Source: CAVPRW01 sp046727435 [NCBI: bacterium] (GTDB taxonomy: Bacteria > Tectomicrobia > Entotheonellia > J063). From it: a DNA stretch of 12,764 nucleotides. Under the pieces are notes generated by a model. The model was not told where the DNA came from. It searched no databases and saw only the letters and a list, made by a program, of their open reading frames with translations. The position numbers and the translations under genes are program-made. The DNA lies in assembly GCA_046727435.1 (NCBI GenBank), contig JBKPCR010000095.1, positions 1-12,764 of the forward strand, in the 5' to 3' direction. Shown in pieces: positions 6,439-12,764 of this stretch. The stretch's first letter is position 1. Every line of letters starts with the position of its first letter.

Positions 6439-7718
6439 TGGTAGCGGCCCCAATGGCAGTCACAACTGATGAAGCTTGGCAAGGTACTATTCCTGCTGGA
6501 TGGTCCCTAAAGCAGCTGAAATGGGCTGTCACCTTTCAGCGTGGTCACGATCTACCAACTGAAGACCGCCAAGAAGGTTCTGTCCCCGTCGTCACAGGCG
6601 GCGGTATTGCGGGTTGGCACAACGTCGCTCAAGCAAGGGGACCGGGCATCGTGACCGGGCGCTACGGCACCATTGGTGAATTCTATCTAGTTGAGCAAGA
6701 TTACTGGCCGCTCAACACCTCTCTCTATAGCATTGATTTGCATGGCAACCATGCCGGTTTCTTACGGTATATGCTGGAGCCGCTTGCTCCACTGTTTCAT
6801 CTCAATGCAGCAAAGTCAGCCGTGCCTGGCATTGATCGTTCTGACATCCATACGATTCCCGTCGCCGTTCCGCCTCTCGCCACACAGCGTGCCATCGCCG
6901 ACTACCTGGACCGGGAGACGACGCGACTGGATGCGCTTGTGGCGGCGAAGGAACGGCTGCTTGGGCTATTGGCGGAGAAGCGGCGGGCACTCATCACCCG
7001 CACCGTAACCCGCGGCCTCGACCCACATGCTCCCCTCAGCGACTCCGGCATCCCCTGGCTCGGCGAGATACCGGCTCATTGGAGCATTTGGAAGGTTGGT
7101 CACTTCGCAATCGTGGGAAACGGTTCGACTCCAAATCGCGACAACGCGGAGTATTGGACGGATGGGCTAATTCCTTGGCTGAACAGCTCGGTAGTCAATC
7201 AGGAGGAAGTGACAAAAGCCGACCAGTTCGTCACCAAGGCCGCGTTCCGTGAATGTCATTTGCCGCTGGTGAAGTCAGGGAGCGTTCTTCTCGGCATAAC
7301 TGGCCAGGGCAAGACCCGCGGCCAAGCCGTCGTGTTGTCGATTGAGGCCACAATAAATCAGCACTTGGCTTTCATCACTCCCAAGGACGGTGTGGCCGAC
7401 CCTTGGTTTCTTCGATGGATGTTCTTGGCATTCTACAACTTTTTACGCAGTATCAGTGACGATGCTGGGGGAACCAAGGGTGCGCTCACTTGTGAAGAGG
7501 TTGCTGCGCTGAGGATGCCCCTACCGCCAATCGACGAACAGGACGAGATCGTCGCCCACATCACTGCAGAAACAGCTAAGATGGATGCCCTGTGCGCGGC
7601 GACAAAGCGTACCATTGCCCTGCTCAGAGAGCGCCGCGCAGCGCTCATCGCCGTGGCAGTGACCGGAAGACTTGACGTGCAAGGAGCAGAGCGCCACCTC
7701 GACGTTGTGGCAGACTAA
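6438..7718 (+). CDS. hsdS: Type I restriction-modification specificity subunit
   Basis: HsdS decides the DNA target for the HsdM/HsdR complex. The 426-residue protein has the normal two-repeat layout: target recognition domain 1 (about 15-147), a conserved helical spacer beginning LATQRAIADYLDRETTRLDA (147-166) and ending in KRRALITRTVTRGLDP, target recognition domain 2 opening with DSGIPWLGEIPAHW (202-215), and a second conserved helix (PIDEQDEIVAHI and RERRAALIAVAVTGRLDV). Each domain ends with the usual P-P-x-x-x-Q/E-Q-x-x-I pattern. The ATG at 6438 overlaps the hsdM stop by one base (TAATG), and GAGGTG lies eight bases upstream, so the two genes are translationally coupled. The recognition site cannot be predicted by eye. 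A second ATG at 6453 is possible but lacks a ribosome binding site. Confidence 0.93.
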   Translation: MVAAPMAVTTDEAWQGTIPAGWSLKQLKWAVTFQRGHDLPTEDRQEGSVPVVTGGGIAGWHNVAQARGPGIVTGRYGTIGEFYLVEQDYWPLNTSLYSIDLHGNHAGFLRYMLEPLAPLFHLNAAKSAVPGIDRSDIHTIPVAVPPLATQRAIADYLDRETTRLDALVAAKERLLGLLAEKRRALITRTVTRGLDPHAPLSDSGIPWLGEIPAHWSIWKVGHFAIVGNGSTPNRDNAEYWTDGLIPWLNSSVVNQEEVTKADQFVTKAAFRECHLPLVKSGSVLLGITGQGKTRGQAVVLSIEATINQHLAFITPKDGVADPWFLRWMFLAFYNFLRSISDDAGGTKGALTCEEVAALRMPLPPIDEQDEIVAHITAETAKMDALCAATKRTIALLRERRAALIAVAVTGRLDVQGAERHLDVVAD

Positions 7719-7742
7719 TGGGCACCGGGATAGGAGGCCGCG

Positions 7743-8288
7743 ATGATGAGGGTCGAGGTGAGACCAGAGTTGCTGCGCTGGGCGCGTGAGCGTGCGGGGT
7801 TGAGTCTCAGTGCGGTGACCCACCGTTTTCCGCAGCTTGCTGCGTGGGAGCGCGGCACAGAGCGTCCGACGCTCAAGCAGCTCGAGCGCTTCGCCAAGGC
7901 CACGCACACACCTATCGGCTATCTATTCCTACAGGAGCCGCCTGTCGAGCGCCTTCCAATCCCGGACTTTCGAACGGTCGGTAACGAGCATATCAAACGC
8001 CCGAGCCCGGACCTGCTTGACACTATATACCTCTGCCAGCAGCGCCAGGAATGGTACCGAGACTTCGCCCGGTTGGCAGGAGATGAACTGCTGGCGTTCG
8101 CTGGCTCCTTGCAAGTGACAGGCGACGTGATACAGATGGCCGCACTCATTCGCCGCGCTCTAGGGTTCGACGTCGACGAGCGTCGGCGGATTCCAACCTG
8201 GACCGACGCCCTTCGGCGCTTCATCGAGCAGGCAGATGAGATGGGCGTCCTGATGATGGTGAGTGGCGTTGTCGGCAGCAACAATTGA
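7743..8288 (+). CDS. 5' half: XRE-type DNA-binding protein, truncated
   Basis: This is the part of the XRE-ImmA gene upstream of the UGA, 181 residues. It keeps the complete helix-turn-helix (about 13-61) and the helical linker, so it could still bind an operator, but it lacks the peptidase. It has the strong AGGAGG ribosome binding site 5 bases before the first ATG (8 before the second). Confidence 0.5.
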   Translation: MMRVEVRPELLRWARERAGLSLSAVTHRFPQLAAWERGTERPTLKQLERFAKATHTPIGYLFLQEPPVERLPIPDFRTVGNEHIKRPSPDLLDTIYLCQQRQEWYRDFARLAGDELLAFAGSLQVTGDVIQMAALIRRALGFDVDERRRIPTWTDALRRFIEQADEMGVLMMVSGVVGSNN

Positions 8289-8348
8289 CGTAAGCTCGAC
8301 CCACAGGAGTTCCGCGGCTTCGCGCTAGCCGATGATCTGGCGCCGCTC

Positions 8349-8921
8349 GTGTTCATCAATGGTGCGGACACCAAGGCAGCCCAAATGTTCACGCTGGCGC
8401 ATGAGCTGGCCCACCTCTGGCTCGGACAATCGGCTGTCTCCGACGCGCAGGCATCCTGGGTGCATGATGTCTCGGACGCGAAGGCGTCCTTGGCACCCGA
8501 ACACCAGGTCGAACGCTGGTGCAATCGGGTCGCAGCCGAGCTGCTCGTCCCGCTGGAGGTTCTGCGCGCCGAGTACGACCAGCGCGCCGACCTACGCCAT
8601 GAGACCGACCGTCTGGCGCGTCGGTTCAAAGTGAGCACGCTAGTCATCCTGCGCCGGATCCACGACGCCGGCGGGCTCACGCGTGAGCAGCTCTGGAAGG
8701 CATACGAGGTGGAACTCCAACGACTACACGAGGTCCGGAAGGGAAGCGGCGGTGACTTCTACCTCACGCTCGGCGCCAGCGTGAGTAAACGGTTCGCTCG
8801 TGCACTCGTGGTCAGCACGTTGGAGGGCCGATTGTCCTTTATGGAAGCGTTCCGCCTGCTTGGCTTCAAGAAGATGGCGACCTTTCGCGATCTCGGGCAC
8901 AGCCTCGGGGTGCATATCTGA
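8349..8921 (+). CDS. 3' half: ImmA/IrrE zinc peptidase domain
   Basis: This is the part downstream of the UGA. GTG 8349 is the first in-frame start codon and would give 190 residues with [11 protein letters not shown] (HExxH zinc site) near the N-terminus, plus the [19 protein letters not shown] and [10 protein letters not shown] segments seen in the family. No ribosome binding site precedes the GTG, so independent translation is doubtful. The stop TGA overlaps the next ATG by one base (TGATG). Confidence 0.4.
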   Translation: MFINGADTKAAQMFTLAHELAHLWLGQSAVSDAQASWVHDVSDAKASLAPEHQVERWCNRVAAELLVPLEVLRAEYDQRADLRHETDRLARRFKVSTLVILRRIHDAGGLTREQLWKAYEVELQRLHEVRKGSGGDFYLTLGASVSKRFARALVVSTLEGRLSFMEAFRLLGFKKMATFRDLGHSLGVHI

Positions 8922-9094
8922 TGGCCTATCTCCTCAATGCCGACGTGCGAAACCTGCCCCTCCACAAAGGGTGCGAGGGTGGCCCCAACGACCCGCCTGA
9001 CCCAGCGGGGCCACCTATATCTCTTCGAGTACTGGGCGGGTGGCGGCAAGCACAACACCATCCCAGACAATCCCAACCAGGAGCATGGCGGTAA
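8921..9094 (+). pseudogene. Scar: DUF4411 stub joined to hsdR-like piece
   Basis: A 57-codon frame opens at the ATG overlapping the ImmA stop (TGATG). Its first residues, MAYLLNADV, match the usual start of DUF4411/PIN-like toxins (MAYLLDANV, from memory) that commonly follow XRE-ImmA genes, with D and N exchanged. After nine codons the resemblance ends and the sequence becomes NLPLHKGCEGGPNDPPDPAG, which parallels FLPFNKGCDGGAGNPPDPVG in the window's own HsdR (residues 209-228). The remainder up to TAA 9094 is unrecognised. The frame looks like a recombination junction rather than a gene. Confidence 0.55.
8954..9011 (+). repeat. Partial copy of an hsdR segment
   Basis: These 58 bases align without gaps with 10521-10578 in hsdR, with 46 identical positions by hand count, including the shared blocks ACAAAGGGTGCGA and ACCCGCC. 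Past the end the two can be followed a little further only with an insertion or deletion. The divergence suggests descent from a related but different hsdR, or an old duplication. Confidence 0.65.
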
Positions 9095-9123
9095 AATGGA
9101 GTGTTCGACGCTTCTTCCTATGC

Positions 9124-9139
9124 TATCGTTATACGGATA
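9124..9139. promoter_or_regulatory. Inverted repeat upstream of RHH-PIN, operator candidate
   Basis: TATCGT (9124-9129), TAT, ACGGATA (9133-9139) form near-perfect arms (TATC-GT against TATCCGT reversed) with one bulged base. They lie 25 bases before the antitoxin ATG. RHH antitoxins usually repress their own promoter at such a site. A TTATAC -10-like hexamer (9129-9134) lies within it; no good -35 is seen. The assignment is inferred from position. Confidence 0.35.
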
Positions 9140-9163
9140 AAAACCTCTATGGAGGAAAGCCGG

Positions 9164-9433
9164 ATGGGTCACGCGCTCACATTAGACGTACCAGAAGACG
9201 TGTATCGGGTATTAATCCAACAGGCCGAGCAGACGGGCCAACCACCCGAAGATGTCGCGGTCCAGTTGTTAGCCACGGCTACCCAGCACCGGGTTGACGA
9301 CCCGCTAGACCAATTTATTGGTGCCTTCCGCGGCCATGGTGTGGATTGGGCCGATCAGCACGATGCGTACCTGGGGAAGGCTGTCAAGGGGTCCATGGAC
9401 CCGTCAACATCCAAAGGTCAGCCCGATGCCTGA
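9164..9433 (+). CDS. RHH-type antitoxin of the RHH-PIN pair
   Basis: This is an 89-residue acidic protein. Residues 3-37 (HALTLDVPEDVYRVLIQQAE, then QPPEDVAVQLLATA) show the strand-helix-helix outline of ribbon-helix-helix antitoxins. The C-terminal half (about 45-89) is hydrophilic and would be the part that wraps the toxin. The start is ATG 9164 because GGAGG at 9151-9155 lies 8 bases upstream; the frame is open back to 9101 but without a ribosome binding site. Its stop overlaps the start of the PIN gene by 8 bases, the tight coupling typical of toxin-antitoxin operons. Its N-terminus has the same layout as the protein at 3452-3859. It should neutralise the PIN toxin and repress the operon; this follows from context. 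Confidence 0.72.
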   Translation: MGHALTLDVPEDVYRVLIQQAEQTGQPPEDVAVQLLATATQHRVDDPLDQFIGAFRGHGVDWADQHDAYLGKAVKGSMDPSTSKGQPDA

Positions 9434-9845
9434 TATCTTTGCTGACACCGCGGGATGGGGACATCTTGTTGATGCCACACAAGCGTATCACCACCGTGCG
9501 GCAACCATCTACCGTGGTGCCCGCCAACAGGGACGCACCTTCATTACCACAAACTACATTCTCACGGAGCTCGTCGCGCTCCTGCTCAGTCCGCTCCGGA
9601 TTCCTCACCCGCAAATCGTTGCGTTTATTGCAGGACTGAAAGCTTCACCACACGTTGAGATCGTGCATATAGACCCGACACTGCATGCCCAGGCGTGGCA
9701 GTTATTTACTGAGCGCCCAGACAAGGATTGGAGTCTGGTCGATTGTGCAAGTTTCGTGGTCATGCAGCAGTGTGGACTCCAAGAAGCCTTCACAACAGAC
9801 CACCACTTTGAGCAGGCAGGCTTTGTATGTCTGCTGAAGGCATAG
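9426..9845 (+). CDS. PIN-domain (VapC-like) ribonuclease toxin
   Basis: This 139-residue protein matches the PIN fold in length and layout. The acidic residues expected for metal-dependent RNA cleavage are visible: Asp7 (FADTAGW), Glu48 (NYILTELVALLL), Asp101/Asp106 (DKDWSLVDCASF) and Asp125 (AFTTDHHFEQAGF). PIN toxins cut tRNA, rRNA or mRNA and are held in check by the antitoxin encoded just upstream. The start is ATG 9426, overlapping the antitoxin stop by 8 bases (ATGCCTGA); the frame is open further upstream only through the antitoxin gene. All catalytic positions are kept and the frame is intact, so it is probably active. It lies between the broken XRE-ImmA module and hsdR. Confidence 0.85.
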   Translation: MPDIFADTAGWGHLVDATQAYHHRAATIYRGARQQGRTFITTNYILTELVALLLSPLRIPHPQIVAFIAGLKASPHVEIVHIDPTLHAQAWQLFTERPDKDWSLVDCASFVVMQQCGLQEAFTTDHHFEQAGFVCLLKA

Positions 9846-9893
9846 GACAGTAGGCCAGTGGAATCCCGATGGCCTTGCAGATGGAGCCAGGGT
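9846..9893. other. Short spacer between PIN toxin and hsdR
   Basis: This is a 48-base gap. It holds the hsdR ribosome binding site (GGAG, 9883-9886). I see no terminator and no clear promoter, so hsdR may be read from upstream. Confidence 0.4.
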
Positions 9894-12764
9894 ATGAGCC
9901 AGCACCATAGCGAAACCGCCTTCGAAACCGTCATCGAAACCCATCTGCTGGCCAACGGCTACGTGACCATAAACCGGGACAGCTTCGACCGCGAGCGGGC
10001 GATCTTCTCCGAGACCGTGCTGGCCTTCATTCGCGCGACCCAGCCGAAGGAGTGGGCCAGGCTGGAGGCGCTGCATGGGAAGAAGACCGGCGAGCAGATC
10101 CTCAGTGACCTGTGCAAGTGGATGGACGCCAACGGTGCGCTGGCGACACTGCGCCACGGCTTCAAGTGCTATGGGCGGACGCTGCACGCGGCCTACTTCA
10201 AGGCCGCACACGAACTCAACCCAGAGCTGGAGGCGCACTTTGCGGCGAACAGCCTGGGACTGACCCGACAATTGCACTTCTCGCCGCGCTCAGAGCAATC
10301 GCTCGATGTCACCCTCAGCCTGAACGGCATCCCCGTTGCCACGCTGGAGCTGAAGAACCCGCTCACCGGCCAGACGATGGAAGAGGCGCGCATGCAGTAC
10401 CGGCGTCGCGATCCACGCGAGCCGATCTTCGAGTTCAAACGCCGCACCTTGATCCATTTCGCCATGGACACCGAAGCGGTGCTCATGACCACGCGGCTGG
10501 CAGGGTCGGCGACTCACTTTCTGCCCTTCAACAAAGGGTGCGATGGCGGCGCTGGCAACCCGCCCGACCCGGTGGGGCGTACCTATCGCACGGCCTATCT
10601 GTGGGAGGAGGTTCTACAGCGGGACAGTTTCCTGGACCTACTGGCGCGGTTCGTCCACCTGCAGATCGACGAGAAGCGCGACGACCAGGGCCGCAAGGTG
10701 AAAACGGAGACGATGATCTTCCCGCGCTACCACCAACTTCAAGCGGTGCGCACGCTGGTGGACGAGGCCCGGCGCGAGGGCGTCGGCCACAACCATCTCG
10801 TCGAGCACTCGGCAGGCAGCGGCAAGAGCAACACGATTGGCTGGCTGACGCATCGACTAGCGTCGCTGCACGACGCCGCGAATCAGCGGGTCTTCGACAG
10901 CGTGATCGTGGTGACCGATCGGGTGGTGCTCGACCAGCAATTGCAGGACACGATCTATCAGTTCGAGCACAAGCGCGGTGTGGTGCAGAAGATCGACGAG
11001 AGCTCGCGGCAACTGGCCGAGGCGCTCGAGAACGCGGTGCCGGTGATCATCACCACACTACAAAAATTTCCATTCGTGTCGCGACAGTTACTCAAGATGG
11101 CCGAGGAGCGCGGCGCAACTGGCGGCGGCACGCTGCCAACGCGGCGCTGCGCCGTGATCATCGACGAAGCGCACAGCTCACAGGGCGGCGAGACGGCCAC
11201 TGACCTCAAGGAGGTGCTAGGCGGTGCAGGATTACGCGAGGAGGCCCAGCGGCAGGCGGCAGAAGAAGGCCTCGATAACATGGAAGAGCTGCTCGTTAGC
11301 ATGGCCAAGCGCGGCCAGCAGGCGAACCTGAGCTTCTTCGCCTTCACGGCGACGCCCAAGCACAAAACCCTTGCCGTCTTCGGCCATGACGGGCAGCCGA
11401 CGCACCGCTATACCATGCGGCAGGCGATCGAGGAAGAGTTCATCCTCGACGTGCTGAAGCACTACACGACCTACGCCACCTACTACAAGCTCCTGAAGGC
11501 CTGCGACGACGACCCAAACGTCGAGCGCAAGAAGGCAGCAAAGGCGCTGGCGCGCTTCATGAGGCTGCATCCGCATAACCTCGCCCAGAAGACCGAGGTG
11601 ATGGTCGAGCACTTCAACACCGTGACGCGCCACAAGATCGGTGGCCGGGCCAAGGCGATGGTGGTGACGGGGTCACGTCTGGAAGCCGTGCGCTACAAGC
11701 AGAGCTTCGATCGCTACATCCAGCGCAAAGGCTATCCCATCAAGACAGTGGTGGCATTCTCCGGTACGGTTCAGGACAACAAGCTTGCCGGCGTCACCTT
11801 CACCGAAGAGGGCATGAACCAGGGCATCCGGGAGAAGGAGTTGCCCGAGAAGTTCGCCACCCAGGAGTATCAGGTGCTGCTCGTGGCGGAGAAATACCAG
11901 ACCGGCTTCGATCAGCCGCTCCTGCATACGATGTATGTGGACAAGCGGCTGGCGGGCATCCAGGCCGTGCAGACCCTGTCACGGCTGAACCGCATCCACC
12001 CGCTCAAAGAGGACACGTTCGTCCTCGACTTCGTGAACGACCGTGAGGAGATCCGCGAGGCGTTCAAGACCTACTACGAGGGCGCGGAGATGGGCGAGGA
12101 AGTCGATCCCGCGCACATGTACCAAATTAAGGGCGAGCTCGATGCATCGGGCGTCTACCTGGCCGAAGAGGTGGAGCGGTTCTGCGCAGTCTACTTCATG
12201 CCAAAGCCGAAGCAGAGCCTAATGGATCATCAAGCGATGCACGCCGCGCTCGACCCGGCAGTCTCCCGCTTCACGGTGTTGCAGAACGAGCACGAGGAGG
12301 AAGCGGAGCTGTGGCGAGGCAAGGTGCAAGCCTTCCGTAACCTCTACGGCTTCTTGAGCCAGGTGATTCCCTACCAGGACTCGGACCTCGAACGGTTGTA
12401 CGTGTTCCTCCGGCATCTGGCCACGAAGCTGCCCCGGCGGCGCAGCGGTCCTGACTATCAGTTCGACGACGAGGTGCGGCTGGAATACTACCGCCTGCAG
12501 AAGATCAGCGAGGGATCGATCAGCCTGCGGGATGGCGACGCCCGGCCTCTCGACGGTCCGACGGAGGTGGGGAGCGGCCTGGACCGCACGCAGCCGGTTC
12601 CGCTGTCGCAGTTGATCGACCTCCTGAACGAGCGTTTCGGCACCGACTTCAACCAGGCCGACCAGCTATTCTTGGATCAGATCGTCGAGGCCGCCATGGC
12701 CGACGATGGCCTACGGCAAGCGGCGGCGGTGAATCCCGGTGACAAGTTCGAGCTGGTGTTCAAG
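9894..12764 (+). CDS. hsdR: Type I restriction subunit, C-terminus cut off
   Basis: HsdR is the ATP-driven translocase and nuclease that cuts DNA when joined to HsdM/HsdS at an unmodified site. The frame is open for 957 codons to the right edge; the family is near 1000 residues, so only the last few dozen are missing. The nuclease domain comes first, with Asp138 and Glu152-x-Lys154 (SLDVTLSLNGIPVATLELKN). Motor motifs follow: Walker A SAGSGKS (306-312), DEAH (424-427), FTATPK (484-489), and the YQTGFD and QAVQTLSRLNR motifs of the second RecA-like domain. All catalytic residues seem intact. The start ATG 9894 has GGAG with a 7-base spacer and lies 48 bases after the PIN toxin. It is about 2.2 kb from hsdS, so it may be expressed from the toxin-antitoxin transcript. 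Confidence 0.93.
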   Translation, partial: MSQHHSETAFETVIETHLLANGYVTINRDSFDRERAIFSETVLAFIRATQPKEWARLEALHGKKTGEQILSDLCKWMDANGALATLRHGFKCYGRTLHAAYFKAAHELNPELEAHFAANSLGLTRQLHFSPRSEQSLDVTLSLNGIPVATLELKNPLTGQTMEEARMQYRRRDPREPIFEFKRRTLIHFAMDTEAVLMTTRLAGSATHFLPFNKGCDGGAGNPPDPVGRTYRTAYLWEEVLQRDSFLDLLARFVHLQIDEKRDDQGRKVKTETMIFPRYHQLQAVRTLVDEARREGVGHNHLVEHSAGSGKSNTIGWLTHRLASLHDAANQRVFDSVIVVTDRVVLDQQLQDTIYQFEHKRGVVQKIDESSRQLAEALENAVPVIITTLQKFPFVSRQLLKMAEERGATGGGTLPTRRCAVIIDEAHSSQGGETATDLKEVLGGAGLREEAQRQAAEEGLDNMEELLVSMAKRGQQANLSFFAFTATPKHKTLAVFGHDGQPTHRYTMRQAIEEEFILDVLKHYTTYATYYKLLKACDDDPNVERKKAAKALARFMRLHPHNLAQKTEVMVEHFNTVTRHKIGGRAKAMVVTGSRLEAVRYKQSFDRYIQRKGYPIKTVVAFSGTVQDNKLAGVTFTEEGMNQGIREKELPEKFATQEYQVLLVAEKYQTGFDQPLLHTMYVDKRLAGIQAVQTLSRLNRIHPLKEDTFVLDFVNDREEIREAFKTYYEGAEMGEEVDPAHMYQIKGELDASGVYLAEEVERFCAVYFMPKPKQSLMDHQAMHAALDPAVSRFTVLQNEHEEEAELWRGKVQAFRNLYGFLSQVIPYQDSDLERLYVFLRHLATKLPRRRSGPDYQFDDEVRLEYYRLQKISEGSISLRDGDARPLDGPTEVGSGLDRTQPVPLSQLIDLLNERFGTDFNQADQLFLDQIVEAAMADDGLRQAAAVNPGDKFELVFK

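Larger units (their letters stand above)
7743..8921 (+). pseudogene. XRE-ImmA/IrrE gene split by one in-frame UGA
   Basis: Across 393 codons, one frame carries an XRE helix-turn-helix (WARERAGLSLSAVTHRFPQL..WERG, about residues 13-61), a helical linker, and an ImmA/IrrE zinc-peptidase domain with the HELAH (HExxH) motif at about residues 220-224. A single TGA at 8286-8288 (codon 182) interrupts it. Coding similarity continues without a frame change on both sides: ...MMVSGVVGSNN, stop, [20 protein letters not shown]..., which is continuous family sequence. A C-to-T change in a CGA codon would explain it. AGGAGG at 7732-7737 gives the start at ATG 7743 or 7746. The gene lies 24 bases after hsdS. 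Members of this family act as regulators or antitoxin-like partners, often beside PIN-type toxins. Probably inactive unless the UGA is read through, the base call is wrong, or the two halves function separately. Confidence 0.8.

Noticed and set aside
8286-8288. UGA as selenocysteine or reassigned codon
   Set aside because: Other genes here end in TGA, the position is not a known selenocysteine site in this family, and no downstream stem-loop of that type was evident.
7919-8680. 253-codon minus-strand frame
   Set aside because: It is antisense to the XRE-ImmA gene, with Ser/Arg-rich sequence typical of a shadow frame.
8937-9140. 67-codon frame overlapping the scar
   Set aside because: No ribosome binding site or family; the hsdR-like similarity is in the frame of the 8921 start instead.
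10112-11203. 363-codon open frame on the plus strand
   Set aside because: It lies within hsdR in another frame; the hsdR frame holds the nuclease and motor motifs, and this product is low-complexity Arg/Ala/Gly.
1-12764. CRISPR array, tRNA, rRNA, insertion sequence or integrase
   Set aside because: No regularly spaced repeats, cloverleaf sequence, rRNA-like segment, transposase or integrase reading frame, or terminal inverted repeats of an IS were seen.

Overview
The window is GC-rich (about 60% by eye) bacterial DNA. A coenzyme-F420-type LLM oxidoreductase, paired small ribbon-helix-helix/nuclease genes and a decayed arsenite-methyltransferase-like fragment would fit Chloroflexota, Tectomicrobia or a similar soil or sediment lineage. 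No rRNA or other marker gene is present, so the taxonomy is a guess.

Layout. On the left, two minus-strand membrane transporters lie in tandem: a DMT/EamA permease (994-1872) and an MFS permease (1-875) that runs off the left edge. A 366-bp intergenic region with two good inverted repeats separates them from a plus-strand LLM-class, probably F420-dependent, oxidoreductase (2239-3222). A short minus-strand remnant of an ArsM-like methyltransferase follows. From about 3.4 kb to the right edge everything reads on the plus strand and forms a defence/toxin-antitoxin island: a ribbon-helix-helix-like small protein plus a degenerate HNH nuclease gene (3452-4171), then hsdM and hsdS (4408-7718), an XRE-ImmA/IrrE gene broken by one in-frame UGA (7743-8921), a scar with a stub of a DUF4411/PIN-like start and a piece of an hsdR-like gene (8921-9094), an intact RHH-PIN toxin-antitoxin pair (9164-9845), and hsdR (9894 to the right edge, C-terminus missing).

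How the genes work together. HsdM, HsdS and HsdR together form a type I restriction-modification system; HsdM and HsdS alone make the protective methyltransferase. About 2.2 kb of toxin-antitoxin-like cargo lies between hsdS and hsdR. A relic that resembles the N-terminus of a different HsdM class lies directly in front of hsdM, and an hsdR-like relic lies inside the cargo. This suggests that earlier restriction systems at this site were replaced by recombination. hsdM also carries an in-frame dispersed palindromic element (about 6130-6168).

Most striking observations: the mosaic and partly decayed island, the palindrome translated inside HsdM, the single UGA splitting XRE-ImmA, and two structurally parallel RHH-like/nuclease cassettes (RHH+HNH and RHH+PIN) flanking the core hsd genes. 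I see no CRISPR array, tRNA, rRNA, transposase or integrase.
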